DNA from: Ephemerocybe angulata
Taxonomy: Eukaryota; Basidiomycota; Agaricomycetes; Agaricales; Psathyrellaceae
Reading direction: 5' to 3'
Assembly (NCBI GenBank): GCA_013368325.1
Contig: JAACJK010000172.1
Location: forward strand, 310,001 to 374,000
DNA length: 64,000 nucleotides
Program-made: the position numbers and the translations under genes
Notes under the pieces: generated by a model
What the model saw: the letters and a program-made list of their open reading frames with translations, nothing else
What the model was told of the DNA's origin: nothing
Databases searched by the model: none
Part shown: piece by piece, positions 9,736 through 19,393 of the stretch
How the letters are laid out: the number at the start of each line of letters is the position of its first letter
How positions within the stretch are numbered: the stretch's first letter is position 1

Positions 9736-10172
9736 GGTAGGAGGTGGACTTGGGTAGTCGGGGAGCTTCGGAGAGTACGGCGGCGGTGGTGACGATGGGG
9801 GTGGGACGCGACTAGGTGGGCTGGTAGGGTGCAGGTACTGTGGGACTAGTGGTAGGACTAGTTCTCCACGAAGGCCAGAGAGGTAGAAGCCTGGGATAGA
9901 ATCCTGGGTTTCCTTAGCGTGGGGGCAGGGTTGTTCTGCGCAGTCGGTGTAGACAGTCGAGCCGTTCCGGTCGATGTACCAGTAGACTGAGGACCAGACT
10001 GGATCAGTCGTGGATCGGAGGTAGGCGGAGTCGATCTGTAGGCCGTGAAGGTACGGTGCACAGCTGTCCGGTTCAGAGCCGTCAGAGGTTGCAGGTGAGG
10101 GGGAACGGGTGGGCGCGATGGTGCCGGCTAGCAGGGGCTGCGAGGACGATGGACGTCGGCGCAGTTGGGAGG

Positions 10173-10181
10173 ACTTGATCT
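10173..10181 (-). other. Putative self-priming primer-binding site
   Basis: Two bases inside the 5' LTR the minus strand reads AGATCAAGT. It does not start with TGG, as a tRNA-primed site would. Its complement ACTTGATCT occurs in the LTR at 10316-10308, about 33 nt downstream of TATATA, where the transcript should begin. This is the arrangement of Tf1/sushi-type elements, whose RNA 5' end folds back to prime reverse transcription. Confidence 0.6.
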
Positions 10182-10183
10182 AA

Positions 10184-10685
10184 TGTGGCGAAGACGCCGG
10201 CTGATGTCGGACGGGCGACGAGCAGAGAGCAGAGAGCAGAGAGCAGAGGAGCAGAGGTCGGACGAGCGACGAGCAGCGATGCAGATACAAGAGCTGTATA
10301 GTCAAAGAGATCAAGTGGGGAATAATGAACGAGTAGCTACGAGTATATATGTGTCCAGATGATCTCGAACGAAAATAGAACAATAGAATGATCCAAAGAA
10401 CAATAGAGTCCATATGAGTCGATATGACTAAAAGGCAGCGCGCGGGCAGTGCGCCTGAGAACAAAGGTGTGAACAAGGTGTGAACGTGCTGTGCACGAGA
10501 ATAAGAAGCACGAACGTGCTGTGCATGAAGTGAGGGGAAGGCTCAGAAGAGCGAAGGCAGTGTGAAGGTGTGCAAGGGTGTGCAAAGGTGTGCAAGAGTG
10601 TGCAGGAATGCGCACGAATGAATAGTAAAGGAAGAAATGAAAGGAAAAGAAGAGAAAATAGGTGGGCTGACCAGTGTTCACGACA
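10184..10685 (-). repeat. 5' LTR of the chromovirus
   Basis: This 502-bp copy appears identical to 3999-4500. As the upstream LTR it holds the promoter. If transcription starts near 10316, U3 would be about 10317-10685 and R-U5 about 10184-10316. Confidence 0.97.
10308..10349 (-). promoter_or_regulatory. LTR TATA box and inferred transcription start
   Basis: TATATA occupies 10344-10349 on the minus strand. About 33 nt downstream lies CCCCACTTGATCT, a plausible start at 10316. The inferred start coincides with the 9-nt segment complementary to the primer-binding site, which supports both calls. Confidence 0.55.
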
Positions 10686-10690
10686 GGTTA
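10686..10690. repeat. Target-site duplication GGTTA, right copy
   Basis: This matches the 5 bp directly left of the other LTR (3994-3998). Sequence from here to about 10848 is the original upstream region of the Harbinger transposase, displaced 6.7 kb by the insertion. Confidence 0.95.
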
Positions 10691-10848
10691 AGTCGTCGAA
10701 TGTGAAGCTCCCTTCGAAGTCTCAAGAGCTGAGTATAAGCAGCCATCCGTAAATTGGCATTTTGCGCTCGCCTCCCCTGCCGTGGCATGGTGGTTGATGG
10801 CAAAGTTTGAAACGGGACAAAGCCCTTCCGGATTGGGATGTATTATTA

Positions 10849-10934
10849 GGGGCTATATTTCCGCATTCGCCAAATCGCTCCAGGATAGCAGCCCTATCCT
10901 GGATCAATTTGGCGAATGCGGCAACCAGAGCCCC
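10849..10934. repeat. 86-bp hairpin element flanked by TA
   Basis: The ends are inverted (GGGGCT ... AGCCCC) and the arms contain a perfect 15-bp pairing (10861-10875 with 10907-10921) and a perfect 9-bp pairing (10880-10888 with 10894-10902) around a 5-bp loop. TA lies immediately on both sides (10847-10848 and 10935-10936). It resembles a very short MITE or solo foldback with a TA target duplication. It could also be a terminus of the Harbinger element. Confidence 0.65.
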
Positions 10935-10988
10935 TATCATGAGCCCACCAGAAACGGAAAACTGAGGCTAACCATTCCTGGGTCAAAA

Positions 10989-11020
10989 GTGATGCATTTT
11001 TTTTATCGGAAATGCATCAC
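10989..11020. repeat. Perfect 11-bp stem inverted repeat
   Basis: GTGATGCATTT (10989-10999) is repeated inverted as AAATGCATCAC (11010-11020) with a 10-bp loop containing a T run. It could be a transposon-end remnant or a transcript hairpin. There is no gene nearby on which to judge its role. Confidence 0.6.
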
Positions 11021-11184
11021 CTTACCTAAGGAACTATATACTGATTGTCTGAGATGGGTAGGTGGGGCACACAGATTTATTTAGGCACTGTATGCTATTT
11101 GCTATGCTAGCTGCCGACCTACGGGTTGTCGAAGGCCCAAAACCGCCGCCAAAATCGACGCTTCGTGCAGTGGTCAGAGTAGCG

Positions 11185-11267
11185 GGGTCGATTTTGGGTC
11201 GATTTTGGGTCGATTTTGATGGGACGCCGTCGCAAAATCGGACATCAAAATCGACCCAAAATCGACC
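11185..11267. repeat. 11-bp tandem triplet within a 24-bp perfect inverted repeat
   Basis: Three exact copies of gggtcgatttt lie at 11185-11217. Positions 11197-11220 pair perfectly with 11244-11267 across a 23-bp loop. Further partial copies of the ccaaaatcgac motif occur just upstream (about 11140-11162). The interval 10935-11575 holds no gene that I can support. Confidence 0.75.
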
Positions 11268-11575
11268 TTCAAAACCGATATCTGACCCCCCCTATTTGCA
11301 TACTTCTTCCCGAACTCAGATCAGTTTTCTCGCTTTACCACTAGATTTGCCATTGTACCCACTACGTTCAGAACTCGTTAAACCCCACATGCTCCCGATA
11401 CTTCGTCTCCAACACCAATGCAACGCGCCTATACCACTCAAACGCCCTCCCAAAGAACCACCGCACAGCAAGGTTCCACACCATCGACGCCACCCCGCCT
11501 CTGTCAAGCAAACAAAAAAGGAATGTCCAAAACCATTCTCGTACCAAGCAGGGTTGATGAAGGAAGAGAGGAAAC

Positions 11576-13822
11576 TCACGAATCACATTGCCCAGGCCTC
11601 AAAGCGCACCACAGCGGCTGAAGCGCGATCGCTTTCACGCCCCTCTGCACCATCCTAAACCTAATATCGTGCAGCCGGGGCAGCGCCTCGCCGACCGATC
11701 TGGAGGATCCGCTTGGGAGGCGCGGACCTGTCCAAAATATCTGGTAACCGAAGTTAGAGGTGGGTCATCAGAATTGCTGATCAGGAGGAGCGTACGCACC
11801 TCTGCAGACACGGCAGCGCGGGGCCACACTATCGAATCCAGGTTCTCAGGGGACGATTGTTCGGCCCAGAGAAGCTGCTGTCCTCCGAGAACGAGCGACG
11901 CTTGGTCTTTCGTCAGGCTCGCGAGAGGGTCGAATGTGTATGCCTTCTGCCAGCTCTTGAAGGGATCACACCAGCTGTTCCTGGAGTTCCGGATATTTCA
12001 GTTGAGTTAGCGCTTTGCTTTACCGAGAAGTTGAAGGAGGGAGGAGAGGCCGCCTACGTTCCAGCAGAGTTGCCAATCCATTCTCCTGCACCGCAGTCCT
12101 GAAACATGCTCAACACCTCGGTCTAGAGTGAGATATTGGGGAGTGCCTCACCAAGTAGAAGTAATCAGAAGGGGCATGCACGACATGGAACCCTTCTTCG
12201 CGACCTTGGCCGCATTCTTGGACGAAATCCAAACCCTACAACCATAGTCAGCAACCAACCCCTGCACCACCAAATCCCTCAAATACCCACATCACAACCG
12301 TATCATTCGCCAGCCCAACCTGATGCTCCAGTGCCATCTCCTCCCACACCACAACCCTCTTCCCCCTCCCCCTCACAGCCTCATGCACCCTCCCCGTAAA
12401 CCCATCCAGCGCCTGCTCCAACGTCTTCCCACTCTCCTTCAGATCCTGCTGCGTCTGCGCATCCTCCCTGTAGCAGTTCTGGTTTATCTCGTCTCCCCCC
12501 GTGCTGAAGAGCGTCCCAGGCAGCCTGGATGCGATGGCGCTGATGAGGGCGACTGTGAAGTCGGCGGTGGCGGCGGAGGCGAGGCGGAGTTGGCCTGCGG
12601 GGGGCTCGTTGGCGTATTGCGACCAGGGCGAGGCGTGCAGGCAGGCGATGTGCTCTGGGTGTGATTCTGCGAGGATCGCGGTGTGGCCTGGGATGTCGAT
12701 TTCCTGGGTCCTAACCTCAATACGTGGGAAGGGGGGTCGAAGCTGAAGGGGAAACGTACCATGAGAACGTCGATACCTCGCTATGGCCGTGGACCAGTCA
12801 GTTACAATATCGTGGAGTGTAGATGCTGTGATTTGATTTTACCTCTGCTGCGTATTTCACGATATCCTGCACGTCCTGCGTCGAATATTTCTCTTTCTCG
12901 GAATACGCGCCTTTCTGCGCTAGCTCCGGGAACTCGGGCACTTCGAGCGGGAAGCTCTGCGAGTCCACGACATGCCAGTGGAACTGGCTCATCTTGACCA
13001 TGCTCATCGCGTCCAGGGTGCGCTTGATGTCAGGCACAGGGAAACTGTGAGGGGCAAAAAATCGAGAATGTTCATCACGGTTTCGTCCAAAGTGTGATAG
13101 ACGTGGAATGGACGTACAAGTTACGCGCAGTATCCAGCATGAATCCGCGGTACGGCTACATAGCATCCAATCAACCCCTGCACACACCGTAGCAATGTTC
13201 TAACACAACAACTCACATACGCAGGCCGATCATCCTTCACAACCACAGGCGCCTCATGCATATACACAACCCCCTTCCCCGCCTCTCCTCCCTTCTCAGC
13301 CCAATACCACAGCTGCTCAAACGTCCCAAGGCCCCTCAACAGCCCCAAACTCGAGTTGGCACTTATCCTCGCGGGGGCCCCGTCCGCCGGCACATGCAGC
13401 GAGTACGACTCGTCCCGCGCGGAGACGCCTTTCAGGACCTCGCTCGTAATCGAAGGGACCTTAGCCCCTTTACCTTTGCCAGGGGGCGGCTTGATGGAGA
13501 GGGTGAGGAGGGAGAGAGATGCTGCTGGTGCTGCCGAGCCTGAATCTGAATCTTGTGTGAGGGCTTGGAGGTCAGGCTGTCCGCGCCCGGGTACGAGGCG
13601 GCCTAGTTTGTCTTCCCAGAGACGCGTCTTCGTCCGCCCAATCGCTCCTTGCAGGTCCCCAGGTACATCGTTGAAGGCGACCCCTTCAACCTGGATGTCG
13701 AAGCTGGGCGAGAGGAGGAGGTGCGCGGTCCCCTTCTCCAAGTTCCTAGGTACAGGCCATAGGGCATTTGCAAAGCGCAGGGAGACACTGAGACTTGAGA
13801 TGAACAGGGGTAGAAGCTTCAT
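11576..13822 (-). CDS. GH20 beta-N-acetylhexosaminidase, frameshifted copy
   Basis: A secreted exo-enzyme removing terminal N-acetylhexosamine from chitin oligomers. Exons: 13822-13217, 13155-13118, 13044-12843, 12780-12760, 12703-12291, 12235-12152, 12098-12058, 11980-11800, 11740-11576. There is a signal peptide (MKLLPLFISSLSVSLRFANA), then the GH20 N-domain, the catalytic barrel (RGFMLDTARN, FHWHVVDSQSFP, DIPGHTAIL) and the catalytic Asp-Glu in FSTGGDEIN. It is paralogous to 19394-21485. In the exon at 12235-12152 the protein matches the paralogue in one frame (VWISSKNAAKVAKKG) and then in another (FHVVHAPSDYFYL). One base is missing near 12190-12193, so the copy is either a recent pseudogene or carries a sequencing error at the GGG run. 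The remainder is intact. Confidence 0.88.
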
Positions 13823-14415
13823 TGTTACTGTGGTCTTGGTATCATCAGATTTGGGGTATAAGTACGTCTTGGAAGTTCCGGTTGAAGGTGCTGCATCGTT
13901 GCATAAGGGTCGAGAAAGGAAGCGCCTTTGCCTCACGTCATGAGAATCAGAAGCAAAGCCGCCGAAATTCAAGGCGTCCACTCACAGTCACTCACACCAA
14001 CCTCAGTCTGGACTTACATGTGTTTCCAAATTCCTTCCTTTGATTTTGACTCTGAGAAGGAGATCATCGAAGGTCCGAACGGCTAAACGCGAATCTGTGA
14101 AACTGCCAGTGCAAGCAAAGTGCAAGACCCGTTTGTTCCCCTTCCGCAGCTGTAACCCAAACCAAGTACCGCGCATACCAACTGCGGGGGATACCTCCAA
14201 CGATACACAGAGCTGCGCAATGGCTTTATAGAGGGAGTGTAGATTAAATAGCAATATAAAGGCCAGAGCTTGCATGCGTGCCTAATCGTCCATTTCGAAC
14301 AGAGACGAATACAGGGTAGACAGCCAACCATTTTGTGTGTCTGGTGGGCGTGTCTGGGTGGTATACTGAATGCTCTCGACAAGCATTATATGGATGCCTT
14401 CGTCCAGTATGGCAC

Positions 14416-15344
14416 CTATTTACACTGCGCATCGAGTCAGTACGGTGGGATGATGTCAGAGTTAAGAGGATTGAACGTACTACGTCCTTCATATCTCCCG
14501 CCTTTGTGTTCATAATGAGCGCAACGATGAGACCTATTAAAGTTTTGAATTTGAGTTTTGAGTTCTATGCCCCCGAAGTCGAGTGACGAACCGTAAAGAC
14601 CCAAGACTTCTGAGAAAATGAGGATAAGGATCATGCCGACGAAGAGACGGGGCTGTTGGGCAGTTCCACGGACACCAGCGTCACCGACAATACCGATAGC
14701 GAAGCCGGCAGCAAGACCAGCGAGACCGACGGCGAGACCAGCACCGAGTTGGACGAAGCCCTGGGCAAGGGACATGCTTGCGCTCACTAGAAACCAAATC
14801 CAGAAAGGTCAGGCGGGGTTCCGGAGCAGCACTGCGGATGGGACGTACGGTCACCAGCGATAAGGACAGACACGACGAGACCGTAAATCTAAGCAACCGC
14901 CATCAGCACTGCGCGAAACATAGGAGCGGCGCCACGTACAGCGATAATACCAGCCATGACGACGGGGATTGAGCACTTCATCATCATGTCCGGTCGGAGG
15001 ACGGACATGGCAGAGATACCGACGCCAGACTTGGCAGTTCCATAACTGCAGGACGAGGGGGCTCGAATCAGACCACAAACGCGTCACCAGACGGAAGTTG
15101 AACACACCTTGCACCAATGCCTTATACCACCCAGCCCAAAGCACGTCCATAAGCATCCCAGTTCCACTTATTCTTTCATTTGCACCGAGACTTACAGGTG
15201 AAGACGATGGACGCAGTGCAGCCCTGTGGGTTGGGGTTGTGGTGTCAGCGCCCCGGTCGGACAACGGGCACGGAATGCGGAGGCTGGAATACGCACCATG
15301 GCACTGAAGAAGGGGGCATAGACCGGGCAGAGATCTGAAGGCAT
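14416..15344 (-). CDS. VMA3: V-ATPase subunit c (16-kDa proteolipid)
   Basis: The proteolipid of the membrane rotor that carries protons in vacuolar ATPase. Eight exons (15344-15297, 15223-15196, 15120-15108, 15045-14940, 14888-14855, 14786-14592, 14533-14484, 14424-14416) give 160 residues, the length of yeast Vma3. The four membrane helices are visible: LCPVYAPFF start, [12 protein letters not shown] with VMAGIIA, and then [20 protein letters not shown] and [13 protein letters not shown], the last holding the proton-carrying Glu. Exon 3 is a 13-nt micro-exon that restores the conserved residues TCIGAS. The last 9-nt exon adds Cys-Lys-stop, so the protein ends in a Cys-containing tail as relatives do. 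Without the micro-exon the conserved loop is lost. Confidence 0.95.
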
Positions 15345-15728
15345 GGCTTGAGAATATTCGGCGTTCAGGGACCAAGAATAACGACGGAGGAACGGGGGTT
15401 GGCGACGAGCGACGTAGCGTGAAGGAAGGAGTAACGTTCGATTTATCGGCAGAAGCCGCTGCGCACCGCCGGCGGAGTTTCAAACGGCCTGCGCTCCGTA
15501 CTGCCTTGCGCGCTGGGGGACAGTTACAGGTATTATGGGCGTCTATATGGCATACGCAGCTTGTATTGAGCGTCCTCGTAGAATATCTCGGGAAAAGAGC
15601 CCTGGAGACAGCATACACACCGCAGCAAGCAGGGCCCCTAAGATTGGCGGGACGGCCGCGGCGGGCCGACGGAAATGATGGGGATTCAGATCTGTGGGGT
15701 TGGAGTGAGCGTCTCTTGCTCCAATGCC

Positions 15729-18448
15729 ATGAGCACGATATCGTTTCCAAGTTATTTCGCTGCGCTAGCCAGACGGCTGTTCAACGTCGTATCTACCATA
15801 TCGATCTCGACATCCTACTATGGCCTACAAGAGGAGAAATGGCACCTCCGACCGACACCCCACAGGCACAACCTCCCGCCGGACCCCTTCGCAGAGTCCG
15901 AGATCGCGAACGGGGGGCGGAGAGACCCTTTGGTGGCGTTGGGTGGGCGTCTAAAGGCGTCCAAGTCGGGAGTGGTGAACTGTGCGTGTCCTCTACTCCC
16001 ACTGACCTTGTACTTACCTCGAATCAGCTTCCACAATACCAATACCAACTCTAAGTAGAGACTGGTGGCCGTCTTTCCTTTCCACCCTCAGCCAATCCAC
16101 CTCCTCTGCTCCCCAACCCTCCGAACCACCCCCAGATCTCAAGAGCAAACGGCGCACACCTCCCAAGGTTCCTCTCCCAGAGCCCACCCCCACCCCGGCA
16201 CATCCGCCGGACGTCATCCACCAACTTATGATGAACCCCGCGCTTACCGACCCACTGCGCACTCCGCGCTACCCCATCGTCCTCTGCCATGGTGCGTAAC
16301 TTCTCTATTGGCCGGACCATGGCTGAAGTTGCGTTCCCCTCTCAGGCCTCTATGGGTTCGATTCGCGTGGACCGACAAACTTCCCCAGTCTGCGGATGCA
16401 TTACTGGGCTAATACACTCCGGATCCTCCGTGGCACGATCGGAGCTGAGGTTATTGTAACATCGGTGCCTGGGTGAGTGAACCGGATATGTCCCATAGCG
16501 CGCTTGGCACTTACCACTGAGCGTTATAGAACTGGAAGTATAGCGGAACGCGGAGCAAAGCTGGATCAGCAGCTGCAGAAGATGGCCCGGGGACGCGGAG
16601 TCAACTTCCTTGCACACTCTATGGGTGGACTGGACTGTCGGCACTTGATCACGCATATCAAACCGTCGGAATACGCTCCACTGTCGTTGACCTCAATCAG
16701 CACCCCACATCGCGGCAGTCCTTTTATGGACTGGTGTGTCGTGAGTGTCCTAACTTACTATGCCCCAACCGTGCCTAATTAATATCTGTATAGGACAATA
16801 TAGGTATTGGCAAGCTCAGACAACACGAACGCCAACTCCTTCATGGCGGGCCAGGCTCCTCCTCCCAACCCTCCTTCTCCTCCTCGAAAGACCCGGAATC
16901 CGACCTAACAGGCCAATCCTCCTCCTCCCTCTTCAACCTCACCTCGCTCCCCTCCTCCTTCACAACCCTCCTCCTCTCTACAGTCGACTCCCCCGCATAC
17001 GCAAATCTCACAACGACCTTCCTCAACGACGTATTCAACCCCGCGACCCCAGACGACCCGAACGTCAAGTACTTCAGCGTCGCTGGACGCGTGGGGAACG
17101 TCAATATTTTGCACCCATTTTGGTTTACGAAAATGGTCGTGGACGGCGTGGAGGAGAAGCAAAGGGCGAGGCTCGCGACGGAGGCGCTTGCCGGTGGCGC
17201 GCAATGGACGAATGGGGAGGGGAAGGTGCCGTTGTGGGCGGATGAGAGGCATTGGGGGAATGATGGGCTTGTTACGGTGCAGAGTGCGCAGTGGGGAGAG
17301 TTCCTGGGTATCTTGGATAATGTCGATCGTGAGTTTTCTCTTTTGACTTCCAGGTGGCAAATGTAGGGAAGCTAACCGACCTCACGATGTTGCCTTTAGA
17401 TTGGGAAATGAGAGGCGCGAGAGGGCTCGAGTTCGGCGTCGACCTTCCTGCGATACCGGCTCTCGGTCTGGGTTCAGCGCCTTCAGCTACGAGCATTTCC
17501 AGCCGAAAGTCGTATAAACCCGCATCCTCCGAGTCTCAGAGGAAGTCTGAGGCTTGGTATATAAAGGAGTGGATAAGTTTCGCGACGGGTTGGGTGAAGA
17601 GTGGAGAGGAGAAGGGCGCCAAGACGAAACTGCCATCTGCGACCTCTTCTGAAGCAGTGGCGGATAAGATATCGGCGTCTGCGCCTCAACCTGACTCTGC
17701 TGCCTCAACGTTACCCAACATCCCTTCAGACTCGTCCTCAGCAACAACGGCCTCGACGAAGTCTCCATCGACAGAGGAGGAGAAGCGGCAACGGCAACGG
17801 GACTTCACAGGCGGAGACCAGGTGGTGCGGTCTTCGACGGATAAACTCTCTGTCATCGTCGACTGGATCGTCGACCAAGTGCCGAGCAGGCAGGTTCTAG
17901 CTGGCGTGAGCGATCTGCCCAACTCGCTGTTTGCTTCAAGTTCAAGTTCTTCGTCTTCCTCATCTTCAAGTCCTGCCTCCACCCCTACATCTTCCTCAAA
18001 ATCTGCATCCGGATCACCGGCTGTTTCAAACGGTGGCACCACAACGCAACCGGAACCAGAGTCCCCAGATTCAATAAGCACGCGCAGGGACGACTATACA
18101 AAGGATGTGTCAGGTTCTGAGGACACCTCGGGGTCGGCTGGGAGGGATCCGACGGATTCTCAGGCGTGGCCCCGGCTGGAGGAGTTAGCTATGTACGTCG
18201 TCTCAGGGTCATCTACGTCCACCCGCTCCTCCCGGCCAAGTTCATCCGAACCATCATCAACTGGAAAGCCATCGTACAAACCGCCGAAGCTCCCGCCAGA
18301 CGCGAAGCCGGAGACGCTTGCGACGGAGGTGAAGAAGATGATGGAGCGCGAGAGGAAGGGGTGGCGCAAGAATGAGCTTGCGACTAAGAAGGATTTGGAG
18401 AGGTTCTATGTGTCGCTTGCGAGGAGGATGTATGATGAGGGGTTGTAG
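15729..18448 (+). CDS. Lipase (TGL2-like alpha/beta hydrolase) with long Ser-rich tail
   Basis: Exons 15729-16009, 16059-16291, 16346-16472, 16530-16740, 16794-17328 and 17400-18448 keep phase and give about 811 residues. The core has PIVLCHGLYGFDS, the nucleophile elbow AHSMGG, STPHRGSPF, and the terminal RHWGNDGLVTVQSAQWG with NVDHW, where the His should be catalytic. This order fits fungal triacylglycerol lipases of the Tgl2 type. After the His there are about 340 further residues rich in Ser and Thr, with an 11-Ser run. They include a charged end (EVKKMMERERKGWRKNELATKKD). The 5' exon and the ATG choice are the least certain part. Its promoter is shared divergently with VMA3 (15345-15728). 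Confidence 0.82.
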
Positions 18449-19393
18449 TAGCAGTGCTCGGATGCAGTCTTGGTTAAGCGCCCGCGCCTGAGGGACGCCC
18501 TTTCGGGCGATATTTTGTATTTTTATGGGACAGTATCTAGTCGTGTTGCATATTAAAGTTTAGTGCTGTATCTTGCTGTATCTACGGGAAGTTGGGCATT
18601 GACTGCCCTTGCTTTCTCTATCTACACCGTCAATCATTTTTTGTTCGTCTGGGTGGACCGACCCTCGTGGATCGCGGGCAGTGGATGATTTTAGGTATCT
18701 AGGTCTACGTATACAAAGATGATCAGCTCGGGTGGTGCTCCTCGGGTGCTCCATGAATGAACTTTGGTAGCAATACTGCCGATAGTGGAGAGCTTGGAGA
18801 GCTCGACTTCTGCTACCACTCCGGCGGTGTACGCCACCATGCTTGGCCGGTAGGCCCGGATTGGAAGTGGGCAGGCTTGGGCGCTTCTTGGCTCTTACCA
18901 CCACATGCATGTCTCTTGTCCAACAAACGATCCTCACACAATGTCTCAAGAACACCTCCAGTACTTAGACCTCGACTCCCCAAAAGCAGTCTCACAAGCC
19001 ATACGATTGTTGACGTCTACTTTTCCGATACCACAGGGTCACTGTTGAAGAAGCATCATGAATTTTATCATTGCCTGGAATGATACTGACGCGGCACGCT
19101 GTCTTCGTGTTGCCCACGTCTTGGACAATACCGTCTCCCCTTAAGGCGCTCTCAAAAGCCACCTGAAACACATGGGCCTCTCCCGCTGCTTCTCCTTGAG
19201 AAGATGCGAACGGGTCAGATGATGCTTGACAACGATCTATCTTAGACTCACTCAGGTCTGCAGCGCTTCCTGTCCCCCACCGAGCCTGCGAGCGAGCTTA
19301 TTCGGCGCGCTCCACCAATACATAAACCTCGGCTTCCCAGAAATGCGCTTCTTCCCATCTCTATTTGGTACCTAATCCCTCCTAGCCACCAGC
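18449..19393. other. Intergenic, lipase 3' flank and GH20 upstream region
   Basis: There is no supported gene here. A likely 3' processing region with AT-rich sequence (attaaag at about 18553) follows the lipase stop. The remainder is the upstream region of the GH20 gene at 19394. Open frames here have no coding character. Confidence 0.5.

Larger units (their letters stand above)
3999..10685 (-). mobile_element. Intact Ty3/gypsy chromovirus LTR retrotransposon
   Basis: The element is 6,687 bp, bounded by two 502-bp LTRs and a GGTTA target duplication. It is read on the minus strand, so its 5' LTR is 10184-10685. Gene order is gag (8452-9735), then pol (4535-8455) with protease, reverse transcriptase, RNase H, integrase and a C-terminal chromodomain, which defines a chromovirus. 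I saw no difference between the two LTRs by eye and both reading frames are open, so insertion should be recent and the copy may be active. A polypurine tract abuts the 3' LTR and a self-complementary priming site lies 2 nt inside the 5' LTR. Confidence 0.97.

Noticed and set aside
12235..12300. Alternative splice removing the GH20 frameshift
   Set aside because: It keeps the frame open but replaces the conserved VWISS segment with unrelated residues, so a true one-base loss is more likely.
15108..15196. Alternative VMA3 splice giving FTCKSRYGTAKSG
   Set aside because: It uses a weak GTGCAA donor and deletes the conserved loop. The 13-nt exon restores family residues.
14851..15750. 299-codon minus-strand frame over the VMA3 locus
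   Set aside because: It reads through VMA3 introns in a different frame from the conserved proteolipid, so it is a shadow.
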